DNA from: Nostocoides sp. HKS02
Lineage (GTDB): Bacteria > Actinomycetota > Actinomycetes > Actinomycetales > Dermatophilaceae
Direction of reading: 5' to 3'
NCBI RefSeq assembly: GCF_009707485.1
Contig: NZ_CP046121.1
Location: forward strand, 558,001 to 622,000
Length of the DNA stretch: 64,000 nt
Every line of letters starts with the position of its first letter. Within the stretch, counting starts at the first letter, position 1. Both the position numbers and the translations under genes were made by a program. The notes under the pieces are model-generated. The model saw only the letters and a list, made by a program, of their open reading frames with translations, did not search any database and had not been told where the DNA came from. This document shows, piece after piece, positions 9,554 to 20,765 of this stretch.

Positions 9554-10479
9554 CCGTCGTGAACCAGAGCACGTATGCCGCGGGCTTCGCGTGCCTGGTC
9601 GGGCGGCCGAACGCGGGCAAGTCGACCCTGACCAACGCCCTGGTGGGCCAGAAGGTCGCGATCACGTCCTCGAAGCCGCAGACCACCCGGCACACGATCC
9701 GCGGGATCGTCACGACGGAAGCGTCCCAGCTGGTGCTGGTCGACACGCCGGGTCTGCACAAGCCCCGCACGCTGCTGGGCGAGCGGCTCAACGACGTGGT
9801 GCGGGCGACCCTGCTCGAGGTCGACGTCATCGGCTTCTGCCTGCCGTCCGACCAGCGCATCGGGCCTGGTGACGCGTACATCGCCCGCGAGCTGGTCGAG
9901 ATCCAGCAGTCGAAGCGCCGCCCCGTCGTGGCGATCGCCACGAAGACGGACCGGGTCGACCGTCAGCGGCTGGCCGAGCACCTCATCGCCATCGACCAGC
10001 TCGGTTCGTGGGACGCGATCGTGCCCTGCTCGGCCGTGGACGGGTCGCAGGTCCAGGAGGTCGCCCAGGTGCTCTGCTCGTACCTGCCGAGCTCACCCGG
10101 CCCGCTGTACCCCGCAGGCGTCCTCACCGACGAGCCCGAGGCGGTGATGATCGCCGAGCTCGTGCGCGAGGCGGCGCTCGAGGGAGTGCGCGACGAGCTG
10201 CCGCACTCGCTGGCCGTCGTCGTCGAGGAGATGGTCCCGCGGGCGGGGCGGTCCGAGGACAACCCCCTGCTCGACGTGCGGGTCAACGTGTTCGTCGAGC
10301 GCTCGTCGCAGAAGGCCATCATCATCGGCCGGGGCGGGTCACGGCTGCGCGAGGTCGGCACGACGGCGCGGCAGTCCATCGAGGCCCTGCTCGGCCAGCG
10401 GGTCTACCTCGACCTGCACGTGAAGATCGCCAAGGACTGGCAGCGCGACCCCAAGCAGCTCCAGCGGCTCGGGTTCTGA
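9550..10479 (+). CDS. era: GTPase Era
   Basis: Essential GTPase that binds 16S rRNA and helps assemble the 30S subunit. The protein has 309 residues. G1 is GRPNAGKS at 18-25, G2 TTRHTIRG, G3 DTPGLHKP, and G4 reads TKTD rather than the usual NKxD, a variation seen in actinobacterial Era. The C-terminal KH domain (about 215-309) contains IIIGRGGSRLREVG. The ATG overlaps the previous stop by four bases (ATGA), coupling it to the CBS gene. Confidence 0.95.
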   Translation: MTVVNQSTYAAGFACLVGRPNAGKSTLTNALVGQKVAITSSKPQTTRHTIRGIVTTEASQLVLVDTPGLHKPRTLLGERLNDVVRATLLEVDVIGFCLPSDQRIGPGDAYIARELVEIQQSKRRPVVAIATKTDRVDRQRLAEHLIAIDQLGSWDAIVPCSAVDGSQVQEVAQVLCSYLPSSPGPLYPAGVLTDEPEAVMIAELVREAALEGVRDELPHSLAVVVEEMVPRAGRSEDNPLLDVRVNVFVERSSQKAIIIGRGGSRLREVGTTARQSIEALLGQRVYLDLHVKIAKDWQRDPKQLQRLGF

Positions 10480-10501
10480 CAGGACCGTTCTGAGCGCACC
10501 G

Positions 10502-11548
<1,047 letters not shown>

Positions 11549-11566
11549 GCGGGTCGCGCGCGGCTT

Positions 11567-13519
11567 TCAGCGGACGGCGCGCCAGACCGACTCGCTCTCG
11601 CTGGGCCCGGGCGACCACGGTGCGATCCATGGGCCGGTGCCCTCCGAGACGTCGAGCACGCCCTCCTCCAGCCAGGTGTAGTCGCCGGCCAGCACGCCGT
11701 GCGCCACCCGCCCGTCGGCGTCGTCGGTGTTGGTCCACAGGGCCGCGAACAGCGCCTCGGTCCGCAACCGGCTCTGGCGGCAGAAGACGTCGGCCAGCTG
11801 CTGCGCAGAGCGTCCCGTCCCGGCGTCGTCAGCGCGCAGCATGGCAGCCCGCGAGCAGGCGGCGGACATCGCGAACAGCTCGGCGCCGATGTCGACGATC
11901 CGGCCCAGGAACGCCTGGCGGTACTCCAGCTTCGCCTGCCACCGCGACATCGCGTAGAACGTCTGTCGCGCCAGCTTGCGTGACGCACGCTCCACATACC
12001 GCAGGTGCTCCGCGAGCGGCCCGAACTCGGCATACGAGGTGGGCACGGTGCCCTTGCCGGCCACGAGATGGGGCAGCCACCTGCCGTAGAAGCCGCTCGC
12101 ATCCACCGCCGCGCGTGCCTTCTGCTGCGGCGTCGCGGCGGGTGAGGCGAGGTCGCCGGCGGCCTTGAGGTGGGCGTCGACGGCTTCGCGGGCGATGAGC
12201 AGGTGCATGATCTCGGTGGACCCCTCGAAGATCCGGTTGATCCGCAGGTCGCGCAGCACCTGCTCGGCGGGCACCGCTCGCTCACCCCGGGCCGCCAGGG
12301 ACGCCGCCGTCTCGTATCCCCGGCCCCCGCGAATCTGCACGAGCTCGTCGGCGATGCGCCAGGCCATCTCGCTCGACCACAGCTTGGCCAGTGCGGCCTC
12401 GATGCGGATGTCCTTGCTACCGGCGTCGGCGAGCTGGGCCGACAGCTCCAGCACCGACTCGAGCCCGTAGGTCGTGGCCGCAATGAAGGCGAGCTTCTGC
12501 GCCACCGCCCCGTGCTCGCCGACCGGTCGGCCCCATTGCACCCGCGTGGCCGACCACTCGCGGGCGATCTTGAGCGACCACTTGCCCGCCGCGGCGCACA
12601 TCGCGGGGATCGAGAGGCGCCCGGCGTTGAGCGTGGTGAGCGCGATCTTGAGCCCCTCGCCCTCCTTGCCCAGCCGGTTCTCGACGGGCACGCGCACCTG
12701 GTGGAACCGGGTCAGGCCGTTCTCGAGTCCCTTGAGCCCCATAAAGGAGTTGCGGCGCTCCACCGTGATGCCCTCCGAGGTGCCCTCGACGACGAAGGCG
12801 GTGATGCCTCCGCGGTGGCCCTCGTGCTCAGGTACCCGGGCCATCACCACGAGGAGCTCGGCGACGACACCGTTGGTGGTCCACAGCTTCACCCCGTCGA
12901 GCAGGTATGCCGTGCCGTCGACTGTCGGGGTGGCCGTGCTGGCCATCCGGGCGGGGTCGGAGCCCACGTCCGGCTCGGTGAGCAGGAACGCGGAGATCGC
13001 ACCGGCTGCGCAGCGGGGGAGGAACGCCTGCTTCTGCTCCGGGGTCCCGACCAGCTTGACCGGCTCGGGAACGCCGATCGACTGATGGGCCGAGAGCAGG
13101 GCGCCCAGGCTCGGGTGGGCGGAGCCGGCCAGGACGAGCGCCTTGCCGTACGACGACATGGTGAGGCCGAGGCCGCCGTACTCCCGGGGGATCTTCATGC
13201 CGAACGCGCCGATGTCATTGAGCGCCGCGAGGTACTCGTCGGGAATGCGGTCGTCGCGCTCGATGCGCGTCCCGTCGAAGCCTTCGCAGACAGCCCGCAG
13301 CCGCGTCAGGAACTCCGCGCCGCGGGCCTCGTCATCGGGTCGGGCGCGGGGGTGCGGGTGGACGAGGTCGAGGTCGAACCGTCCGAGGTACAGCCCCTTG
13401 GCGAAGCTCGGCCGGTCCCAGTCCGCCTCTCGGGCGGCCTCCGCCACGGCCCGCGACTCACGTTCGGTGGCCCGGACGGGGGTGCCCTGGTCGGGATGGC
13501 TGTCGGTGACGTGGGTCAT
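11567..13519 (-). CDS. Acyl-CoA dehydrogenase, large VLCAD-like type
   Basis: FAD enzyme for the first step of fatty-acid beta-oxidation. At 650 residues it is longer than the usual 380-400 because it carries a C-terminal helical extension, as in VLCAD/ACAD9-like proteins. Visible marks: AFLLTEPDVGSDPARM (FAD/substrate loop), YLLDGVKLWTTNG, GGRGYE and the catalytic Glu in RINRIFEGSTEIMHLLIAREAV. The ATG at 13519 has GAGGAGG upstream. It converges with asd and diverges from the ACC deaminase gene. Confidence 0.92.
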   Translation of the reverse strand: MTHVTDSHPDQGTPVRATERESRAVAEAAREADWDRPSFAKGLYLGRFDLDLVHPHPRARPDDEARGAEFLTRLRAVCEGFDGTRIERDDRIPDEYLAALNDIGAFGMKIPREYGGLGLTMSSYGKALVLAGSAHPSLGALLSAHQSIGVPEPVKLVGTPEQKQAFLPRCAAGAISAFLLTEPDVGSDPARMASTATPTVDGTAYLLDGVKLWTTNGVVAELLVVMARVPEHEGHRGGITAFVVEGTSEGITVERRNSFMGLKGLENGLTRFHQVRVPVENRLGKEGEGLKIALTTLNAGRLSIPAMCAAAGKWSLKIAREWSATRVQWGRPVGEHGAVAQKLAFIAATTYGLESVLELSAQLADAGSKDIRIEAALAKLWSSEMAWRIADELVQIRGGRGYETAASLAARGERAVPAEQVLRDLRINRIFEGSTEIMHLLIAREAVDAHLKAAGDLASPAATPQQKARAAVDASGFYGRWLPHLVAGKGTVPTSYAEFGPLAEHLRYVERASRKLARQTFYAMSRWQAKLEYRQAFLGRIVDIGAELFAMSAACSRAAMLRADDAGTGRSAQQLADVFCRQSRLRTEALFAALWTNTDDADGRVAHGVLAGDYTWLEEGVLDVSEGTGPWIAPWSPGPSESESVWRAVR

Positions 13520-13629
13520 AGGGGCCTCCTCGCGGCTCCCTCAGTCGTACTCGCTGGTAGCCCGAAAGGGAAGGGCCCGATGGTCTGCTCTACAGGTCGA
13601 CCGGTGCACTCCGTGCCATCGTGGCACCC

Positions 13630-14685
13630 ATGAGCATCCACGACTTCGCGCGCTACCCGCTGACATTCGGGCCGAGCCCGGTGCACCCGCTCGACCGGCT
13701 GACGGCGCACCTCGGCGGCGCCCAGGTCTGGGCCAAGCGGGAGGACTGCAACAGTGGCTTGGCCTTTGGTGGCAACAAGACTCGCAAGCTCGAGTACCTC
13801 GTCCCCGATATCCTCGCGCAGGGTGCGGACACGCTGGTGTCCATCGGCGGCTACCAGTCCAACCACACGCGCCAGGTGGCCGCCGTGGCCGCCAAGCTCG
13901 GGCTCAAGTGCCGTCTGGTGCAGGAGAAGTGGGTGGACTGGGACGACCCTGTCAACGCCAAGGTCGGCAACATTCTGCTGTCACGGATCATGGGCGCCGA
14001 CGTCCACCTCGACCCGCACGGTTTCGACATCGGCCTCCGCAGCTCGTGGGCGGACGCCCTGCGTGAGGTCGAGGAGTCTGGCGGCAAGCCCTACGGCATC
14101 CCGGCCGGGGCCTCCGAACACCACTTGGGCGGGCTGGGGTTCGCGAACTGGGCCTACGAGGTGGCCGATCAGGAGCGTGAGCTCGGCATCTTCTTCGACA
14201 CCATCGTGGTCTGCACGGTGACCGGGTCGACCCACGCCGGGATGGTCGCGGGCTTCGCCGCGCTCGAGGACGCGGGCGGGCGAACGCGACGGGTGATCGG
14301 CATCGACGCCTCCGCGACCCTCGACAAGACCCGCGACCAGGTGGCCCGGATCGCGCAGCACACGGCCAGCCTCATCGGCGTGGAGCGTGCCCTGCGCGAC
14401 GACGAGCTCACCCTGCTCGAGGGTTGGGCGGGCGACCTCTACGGGATCCCCGTGGAGTCGACCGTCGAGGCGATCAGGCTCAGCGGCCGGCTCGAGGGGA
14501 TGATCATCGACCCCGTCTACGAGGGGAAGTCCATGGCCGGGCTCGTCGACCTCGTGACCTCAGGGGAGATCGGCAAGGACTCCACCGTCCTGTTCGCCCA
14601 CCTCGGCGGCCAGCCCGCGCTCAACGCCTACTCCGGCATCTTCGACGCAGAGAACCTCGCGACCCGTGGGCGGTCCCGATCGTGA
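13630..14685 (+). CDS. acdS: 1-aminocyclopropane-1-carboxylate deaminase
   Basis: PLP enzyme that splits ACC, the plant ethylene precursor, to 2-oxobutanoate and ammonia. The protein has 351 residues. Lys of [11 protein letters not shown] (about 54) binds [52 protein letters not shown] (with the Tyr-Glu pair that separates ACC deaminase from D-cysteine desulfhydrase) and [14 protein letters not shown] match the true AcdS pattern. The ATG at 13630 is used; a GTG nine bases upstream is possible. No AcdR-type regulator is adjacent. D-cysteine desulfhydrase is the main alternative but fits less well. Confidence 0.88.
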   Translation: MSIHDFARYPLTFGPSPVHPLDRLTAHLGGAQVWAKREDCNSGLAFGGNKTRKLEYLVPDILAQGADTLVSIGGYQSNHTRQVAAVAAKLGLKCRLVQEKWVDWDDPVNAKVGNILLSRIMGADVHLDPHGFDIGLRSSWADALREVEESGGKPYGIPAGASEHHLGGLGFANWAYEVADQERELGIFFDTIVVCTVTGSTHAGMVAGFAALEDAGGRTRRVIGIDASATLDKTRDQVARIAQHTASLIGVERALRDDELTLLEGWAGDLYGIPVESTVEAIRLSGRLEGMIIDPVYEGKSMAGLVDLVTSGEIGKDSTVLFAHLGGQPALNAYSGIFDAENLATRGRSRS

Positions 14686-14711
14686 TCCGTCCGGATGGTG
14701 GGCCGCATGGA

Positions 14712-14735
14712 CGTATGCCGCCACGGCGGCATACG
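14712..14735. terminator. Hairpin made of two inverted GTATGCCG words
   Basis: An 11-bp perfect stem (CGTATGCCGCC) with a two-base loop, 27 bases after the acdS stop. Each arm carries one copy of the genome word GTATGCCG. The right arm runs into the -10 box of the leuA leader (14732-14737), so the element may end acdS transcription, control leuA, or both. Confidence 0.5.
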
Positions 14736-14737
14736 CT
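14732..14737 (+). promoter_or_regulatory. -10 box TACGCT for the leuA leader peptide
   Basis: TACGCT ends 6 bases before the leader GTG at 14744. Same hexamer and spacing as the HIT gene. Indicates a leaderless leader-peptide transcript. Confidence 0.45.
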
Positions 14738-14743
14738 CGACGC

Positions 14744-14788
14744 GTGCGTTCTCTGCGCCTCCTCCTTCGCCGCCGCGGCGGGGCCTGA
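14744..14788 (+). CDS. leuL: leuA leader peptide (14 residues, leucine-rich)
   Basis: The short frame reads MRSLRLLLRRRGGA and stops with TGA. Four Leu codons (CTG, CTC, CTC, CTT) lie within five positions, flanked by Arg codons, about 80 bases before leuA. This is the usual form of an actinobacterial leucine attenuator: ribosome stalling on Leu codons when leucine is short is expected to change folding of the downstream RNA, where GTTGC at 14819 and GCAAC at 14840 can pair. The start is GTG with a -10 box 6 bases upstream. Confidence 0.65.
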   Translation: MRSLRLLLRRRGGA

Positions 14789-14832
14789 CCGATCAGCCGC
14801 CCCTCGTCGCGGAGTGGCGTTGCCCGGGCTGA

Positions 14833-16632
<1,800 letters not shown>

Positions 16633-16691
16633 GCCGGACGCGTGCTGAGCCGGACCGTGCCCGGAGGAGGGCCGTGGCTAGGGTGAGCGCC

Positions 16692-17888
16692 ATGACCGAC
16701 CTCGTTCGCGACGTGTACCTCTACGACGCCGTGCGTACCCCCTTCGGCAGGTTCGGAGGTGCCCTGGCCGGCACCCGCCCTGACGACCTGGCCGCGCTCG
16801 TGGTCCGCACCATCGTCGAGCGCTCGCCCGACCTCGACCCGGCCGTGGTCGACGAGGTCGTCCTCGGCAATGCCAACGGCGCGGGCGAGGAGAACCGCAA
16901 CGTCGCACGCATGGCGACGCTGCTGGCCGGGCTCCCCACCAGCGTGCCGGGCACCACGGTGAACCGGCTGTGCGGGTCGAGCCTCGACGCGACGATCATG
17001 GGGTCGCGACAGATCGCCCTCGGCGAGGCCGAGGTCGTGGTGGTGGGTGGTGTGGAGTCGATGAGCCGCGCCCCGTGGGTGGTCCAGAAGCCCGACCGGC
17101 CGTATGCCGCGGGCGACCGCAGCATGGTGTCGACCACCTTGGGCTGGCGGCTGGTCAACCCCGCCATGCCGGCGGAGTGGACCGTCTCGCTCGGCGAGGC
17201 TACCGAGCAGCTCCGCGAGCGTGAGGGGGTGACCCGGGAGCGGCAGGACGCGTTCGCCTTGCGATCGCACCAGGCGGCGCTCGCGGCGTGGGACTCGGGC
17301 TTCTACGACGACCAGGTCGTCGCGGTGCCGGGGGTGAGCCTGACTCGCGACGAGTCCATCCGCCCCGACGCCAACCTCGAGGCGCTCGGCGCGCTGAAGC
17401 CGGTCTTTCGGCCCGACGGCACCGTGACCGCCGGGAACGCCTCGCCCCTCAACGACGGGGCGTCGGCGGCCCTGCTGGGTTCGCAGGCCGCGGCAGGCCT
17501 GCTGGGGCGCGACCCGTTGGCGAGGATCGCCGGCCGGGGTGCGGCGGCACTCGACCCGCAGTACTTCGGCTTCGCCCCGGTCGAGGCGGCCAACCTCGCG
17601 CTGGAGCGAGCCGGCATCTCGTGGTCGCAGGTCGCCGCCGTCGAGCTGAACGAGGCCTTTGCGGCCCAGTCCCTCGCGTGCATCGACGCGTGGGGGGTCG
17701 ACCCGGCGATCGTCAACCAGCACGGCGGTGCGATCGCGATCGGCCATCCGCTGGGGGCTTCGGGCACCCGGGTGCTCGGGACGCTGGCGCGCTCGCTGCA
17801 GGCCAGTGGCGGCCGGTGGGGCGTCGCGGCGATCTGCATCGGCGTCGGCCAAGGGCTCGCGGTCGTCCTGGAGAACCTCAGCCGCTGA
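16692..17888 (+). CDS. Acetyl-CoA C-acyltransferase (thiolase)
   Basis: Thiolase of beta-oxidation or acetoacetyl-CoA synthesis. The protein has 398 residues. Nucleophilic Cys lies in TTVNRLCGSSLDATIMG (about 93), the conserved His in GGAIAIGHPLGASGTRV and the second Cys in CIGVGQGLAVVLE. NEAFAAQSLA and GGVESMSRAPWV are further family marks. ATG 16692 is chosen; GTG 16674 would add six residues. The length and motifs resemble PcaF/FadA acyltransferases, so a role in aromatic (beta-ketoadipyl) degradation is possible, though no other such gene is adjacent. Confidence 0.92.
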   Translation: MTDLVRDVYLYDAVRTPFGRFGGALAGTRPDDLAALVVRTIVERSPDLDPAVVDEVVLGNANGAGEENRNVARMATLLAGLPTSVPGTTVNRLCGSSLDATIMGSRQIALGEAEVVVVGGVESMSRAPWVVQKPDRPYAAGDRSMVSTTLGWRLVNPAMPAEWTVSLGEATEQLREREGVTRERQDAFALRSHQAALAAWDSGFYDDQVVAVPGVSLTRDESIRPDANLEALGALKPVFRPDGTVTAGNASPLNDGASAALLGSQAAAGLLGRDPLARIAGRGAAALDPQYFGFAPVEAANLALERAGISWSQVAAVELNEAFAAQSLACIDAWGVDPAIVNQHGGAIAIGHPLGASGTRVLGTLARSLQASGGRWGVAAICIGVGQGLAVVLENLSR

Positions 17889-17945
17889 TGGCCGCCGGAC
17901 CCGCGCGGGCCAGCTGTCGGCGAGCGGACGTGCTCGGGCCGTGGG

Positions 17946-18581
17946 TCAGCGGACGCCGCGGGGGCGGAACTGGATCGAGATCCGTGGGCCGACGGGCTTG
18001 GCTGTCTTGGGGATGCAGTGGTCCCAGGTGCGCTGGCAGGACCCGCCCATGACCACGAGGTCGCCGTGGCCGAGCGAGAACCCGATCGACTGACCGCCGC
18101 CGCGCGGGCGGAGCATGAGCGAGCGCGCCGAGCCGACCGACACGATCGCCACCATGGTGTCGAGGTCCATGGCGCGGCCGATCCGGTCGCCGTGCCACGC
18201 GACCGAGTCCCGGCCGTCGCGGTAGAGGCACATGCCAGCGGTGACGAAGGGCTCGCCGAGCTCGGCGGCATACGCCGCGCTGAGCTGCTCACGGGCCTGG
18301 GTGAGCACCGGGTGGGGGAGCGGCTCGCCCTCGGAGTAGAACCGCAGCAGGCGGGGGACGTCGACGACCCGCTCGTACATCTCGCGCCGCTCGGCCTGCC
18401 AGGGCACGCCATGGAGCAGGACGTCGAACAGGGGATCGGCACCGGCCAGCCAGCCGGGGCGGTAGTCGACCCACGCACCCCGGGCGAGCATCGTGCGCTG
18501 CAACCCGGATGCCAGCGGGCGGAGCGAGATCTCGTCCGCCGTGTCGAGCAGGGAGCCCTGAAGTGCCAGTTCCGTGGCCAT
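17946..18581 (-). CDS. alkB: Alpha-ketoglutarate-dependent dioxygenase AlkB
   Basis: Fe(II)/2-oxoglutarate dioxygenase that repairs N1-methyladenine and N3-methylcytosine. From the ATG at 18581 the protein has 211 residues. The metal motif HxD is in SVAWHGDRIGRAMD, the distal His in TWDHCIPK, and the 2-oxoglutarate-binding RxxxxxR pattern ends the protein (RISIQFRPRGVR). An ATG at 18608 is also in frame but lies inside the LexA box and upstream of a TACCGT -10-like box, so 18581 is preferred. It diverges from recO. LexA control as part of the SOS response is inferred from the operator. Confidence 0.9.
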   Translation of the reverse strand: MATELALQGSLLDTADEISLRPLASGLQRTMLARGAWVDYRPGWLAGADPLFDVLLHGVPWQAERREMYERVVDVPRLLRFYSEGEPLPHPVLTQAREQLSAAYAAELGEPFVTAGMCLYRDGRDSVAWHGDRIGRAMDLDTMVAIVSVGSARSLMLRPRGGGQSIGFSLGHGDLVVMGGSCQRTWDHCIPKTAKPVGPRISIQFRPRGVR

Positions 18582-18601
18582 GCCCCACGGTAACGCATCG
18601 T

Positions 18602-18615
18602 CGAACATATGTTCT
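18602..18615. promoter_or_regulatory. LexA (SOS) box between alkB and recO
   Basis: CGAACATATGTTCT matches the Gram-positive SOS box CGAACRNRYGTTYC at 13 of 14 positions, and its GAACATATGTTC core is a perfect palindrome. It lies 21 bases before the alkB start and 59 bases before recO. It sits just upstream of the alkB -10-like box, a position suited to repression; recO may also respond. Confidence 0.75.
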
Positions 18616-18673
18616 AGTCTGATGGCCGACGCGGCATACCGGGAATTCGGCGCGGCCGGGAGAGAATGGACCC

Positions 18674-19471
18674 ATGCCCCTCTACCGCGACGAAGGCATC
18701 GTCCTGCGCACCCAGAAGCTGGGCGAGGCCGACCGCATCGTCACGCTGCTCACCCGGGGGCTCGGCAAGGTGCGTGTCGTCGGCAAGGGCGTGCGGCGCA
18801 CCAAGAGCCGGTTCGGGGCTCGGCTCGAGCCGGCGATGATGGTCGACGTCCAGTGCTACGAGGGGCGCTCGCTCGACACCGTCACCCAGGCCGAGACGCT
18901 CGCCTCGTGGGGCGACGTGCTGGCCCGCGACTACACGACCTACACGGCGGCCGCCGCGATGCTCGAGACGGCCGACCGGCTCACCGAGGAGCGTGAGCCC
19001 AACCTCCAGCAGTACCTGCTGCTCCAGGGCGCACTGCGCTCGATGGCCGAGGGCGCCCACGACCCCGGCCTGGTGCTCGACGCCTACCTCCTGCGAGCGC
19101 TCGCGGTGGCGGGGTGGGCCCCGAGCTTCCACGACTGCGCGCGGTGCGGCGCGGTGGGCCCGCACCGGGCGTTCAACCTCGCCGCGGGCGGCACCGTGTG
19201 CCCGGCATGCCGTCCGCCAGGCTCGGCCGCGCCGGCGCCCGAGACCTTGTCGCTGCTGGCTGCGCTGCTCGCCGGCGACTGGGTCGTCGCCGACGCGTCG
19301 CAGGGCAGGCACCGCCGCGAGGGCAGCACGCTGGCCAGCGCGTTCCTCCAGTGGCACCTCGAACGGGGTGTGCGATCCTTGCGCCTCGTGGACCGACGTG
19401 ACCCCGATGCCCAGACCGCCGCCCAGGCGGCACGGGCCGCCCAGACCGCCGCCCAGGCAGCACAGGCGTGA
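18674..19471 (+). CDS. recO: DNA repair protein RecO
   Basis: RecFOR mediator that anneals single strands and loads RecA. The protein has 265 residues. The N-terminal OB-fold shows [50 protein letters not shown], and the zinc finger has CARCG and CPAC around 157-178. The C-terminal 20 residues are two copies of a Gln/Thr/Ala repeat and are not part of the fold. A GAGAAT -10-like box ends 6 bases before the ATG. The stop overlaps the uppS start by four bases (GTGA). Confidence 0.94.
   Translation: MPLYRDEGIVLRTQKLGEADRIVTLLTRGLGKVRVVGKGVRRTKSRFGARLEPAMMVDVQCYEGRSLDTVTQAETLASWGDVLARDYTTYTAAAAMLETADRLTEEREPNLQQYLLLQGALRSMAEGAHDPGLVLDAYLLRALAVAGWAPSFHDCARCGAVGPHRAFNLAAGGTVCPACRPPGSAAPAPETLSLLAALLAGDWVVADASQGRHRREGSTLASAFLQWHLERGVRSLRLVDRRDPDAQTAAQAARAAQTAAQAAQA
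19411..19470 (+). repeat. 30-base tandem duplication in the recO 3' end
   Basis: Two adjacent 30-base copies (19411-19440 and 19441-19470) differing at a few positions. They encode the Ala/Gln/Thr tail of RecO and run into the uppS start codon. Confidence 0.8.
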
Positions 19472-20250
19472 GCGCGGCATACCCGAGGCCGTTCGCCCAC
19501 CCGAGCGGAGCCCAGCCGCCGGTCCTCCCGAAGGAGCTCGTGCCCCGGCACGTCGCCATCGTCATGGACGGCAACGGGCGCTGGGCCAACCAGCGCGGCC
19601 TGCCGCGCACCAAGGGCCACGAGGCCGGCGAGGCGGCGCTGCTCGACGTGACGGCCGGCGCGATCGAGGCCGGGGTGACGCACCTGTCGGCCTACGCGTT
19701 CTCGACCGAGAACTGGAAGCGCAGCCCCGACGAGGTGCGCTTCCTCATGGGCTTCAACCGCGACGTCATCCGGCGGCGGCGCGACCAGCTGCACGAGTGG
19801 GGGGTGCGGATGCGCTGGGTCGGTCGCCGGCCGCGCCTGTGGGGATCGGTGATCAAGGAGCTCGAGACCGCGCAGGAGCTCACCAAGGACAACACCGGGC
19901 TGACGCTGTACTTCTGCGTCAACTATGGCGGCCGGGCCGAGATCGCCGACGCCGTCCAGCGGATCGCCGAGCAGGTGCAGCGCGGCCAGCTCAAGCCATC
20001 GTCGATCGACGAGCGGACGATTGCCCGCCACCTGCCCGAGCCCGACATGCCTGACGTCGACCTGTTCGTGCGCAGCTCGGGGGAACAGCGGACCAGCAAC
20101 TTCCTGCTGTGGCAGAGCGCGTACGCCGAGATGGTCTTCCAGGACACGCTGTGGCCCGACTACGACCGCCGGCACCTGTGGCAGGCCATCCAGACCTATG
20201 CCGAGCGCGACCGCCGCTACGGCGGTGCCGTCGACCGCGCCACCCCCTGA
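19468..20250 (+). CDS. uppS: Isoprenyl (polyprenyl) transferase, UppS type
   Basis: cis-Prenyltransferase that builds the lipid carrier for cell-wall synthesis from IPP. The protein has 260 residues from a GTG overlapping the recO stop. [20 protein letters not shown] holds the catalytic Asp, followed by [16 protein letters not shown] and the terminal [20 protein letters not shown] with QSAYAE, all conserved. In actinobacteria such enzymes make decaprenyl or omega,E,Z-farnesyl products; which applies here cannot be read from the sequence. It converges with zur across a strongly structured gap. Confidence 0.94.
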   Translation: MSAAYPRPFAHPSGAQPPVLPKELVPRHVAIVMDGNGRWANQRGLPRTKGHEAGEAALLDVTAGAIEAGVTHLSAYAFSTENWKRSPDEVRFLMGFNRDVIRRRRDQLHEWGVRMRWVGRRPRLWGSVIKELETAQELTKDNTGLTLYFCVNYGGRAEIADAVQRIAEQVQRGQLKPSSIDERTIARHLPEPDMPDVDLFVRSSGEQRTSNFLLWQSAYAEMVFQDTLWPDYDRRHLWQAIQTYAERDRRYGGAVDRATP

Positions 20251-20254
20251 CCTG

Positions 20255-20282
20255 CAGCAACCTCTGCTAGCAGACCTTGCTG
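20255..20282. terminator. Palindromic hairpin between convergent uppS and zur
   Basis: Outer arms CAGCAA/TTGCTG and inner arms TCTGCT/AGCAGA, separated by a symmetric CC/CC mismatch. Lies 5 bases after the uppS stop. Symmetric, so it could end transcription from both sides. Confidence 0.5.
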
Positions 20283-20321
20283 CACGCAGGACGGGTTGCA
20301 ACCTGTGCTCCCGGCAGGAGT

Positions 20322-20335
20322 CTCTGCTCGCAGAG
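20322..20335. terminator. Short hairpin just beyond the zur stop
   Basis: CTCTGC, TC loop, GCAGAG. It ends immediately before the zur stop codon (20337-20339). Together with the hairpin at 20255-20282 it fills most of the 86-base gap. No T-tract is present. Confidence 0.4.
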
Positions 20336-20336
20336 G

Positions 20337-20765
20337 TTAAGACCGGCCCGCGCTGGAGCAGGTCGTGCAGAGGCCGACGATCTCGACCGTGTGGTCGACG
20401 TCGGTGAAGCCGTGCTCGGTGCTCACGCTGCGCGCCCACGCCTCGACTGCGACGCCCTCCACCTCGACGGTGCGCCCACACTGCCGACACACGAGGTGGT
20501 GGTGGTGGCCGGTCGAGCAGGCCCGGTAGACCGCCTCGCCCTCGTCGGTGCGGATCATGTCGATCTCGCCGTCGGCGGCCATGGCCTGCAGGTTGCGGTA
20601 GACGGTCGCCAGGCCGACCTTGTCACCGCCCTCGCGCAACAGCGCGTGCAGCTCCTGCGCAGACCGGAACCCGTCGATCCCCGCGAGCACGGCGGCCACG
20701 GCTGAGCGCTGGCGGGTGGGCCGACGGACGCTCTCGGCCGCTCGCTCGCCCCCGGTGGTGGTCAT
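20337..20765 (-). CDS. zur: Zinc uptake regulator Zur (Fur family)
   Basis: Zinc-sensing repressor, 142 residues. The winged-helix part has RQRSAVAAVLAGIDGFRSAQELH and GLATVYRNLQAMAADGEID. The dimerisation part carries HHHHLVCRQCGRTVEVEG and CTTC, the two CxxC pairs of the structural zinc site, with GHHHHLVC and HGFTDVDHTVE as likely regulatory ligands. It is the last gene of the zinc importer operon, its ATG overlapping the permease stop by four bases. The tandem Zur boxes before znuA imply that it represses its own operon. Confidence 0.93.
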   Translation of the reverse strand: MTTTGGERAAESVRRPTRQRSAVAAVLAGIDGFRSAQELHALLREGGDKVGLATVYRNLQAMAADGEIDMIRTDEGEAVYRACSTGHHHHLVCRQCGRTVEVEGVAVEAWARSVSTEHGFTDVDHTVEIVGLCTTCSSAGRS

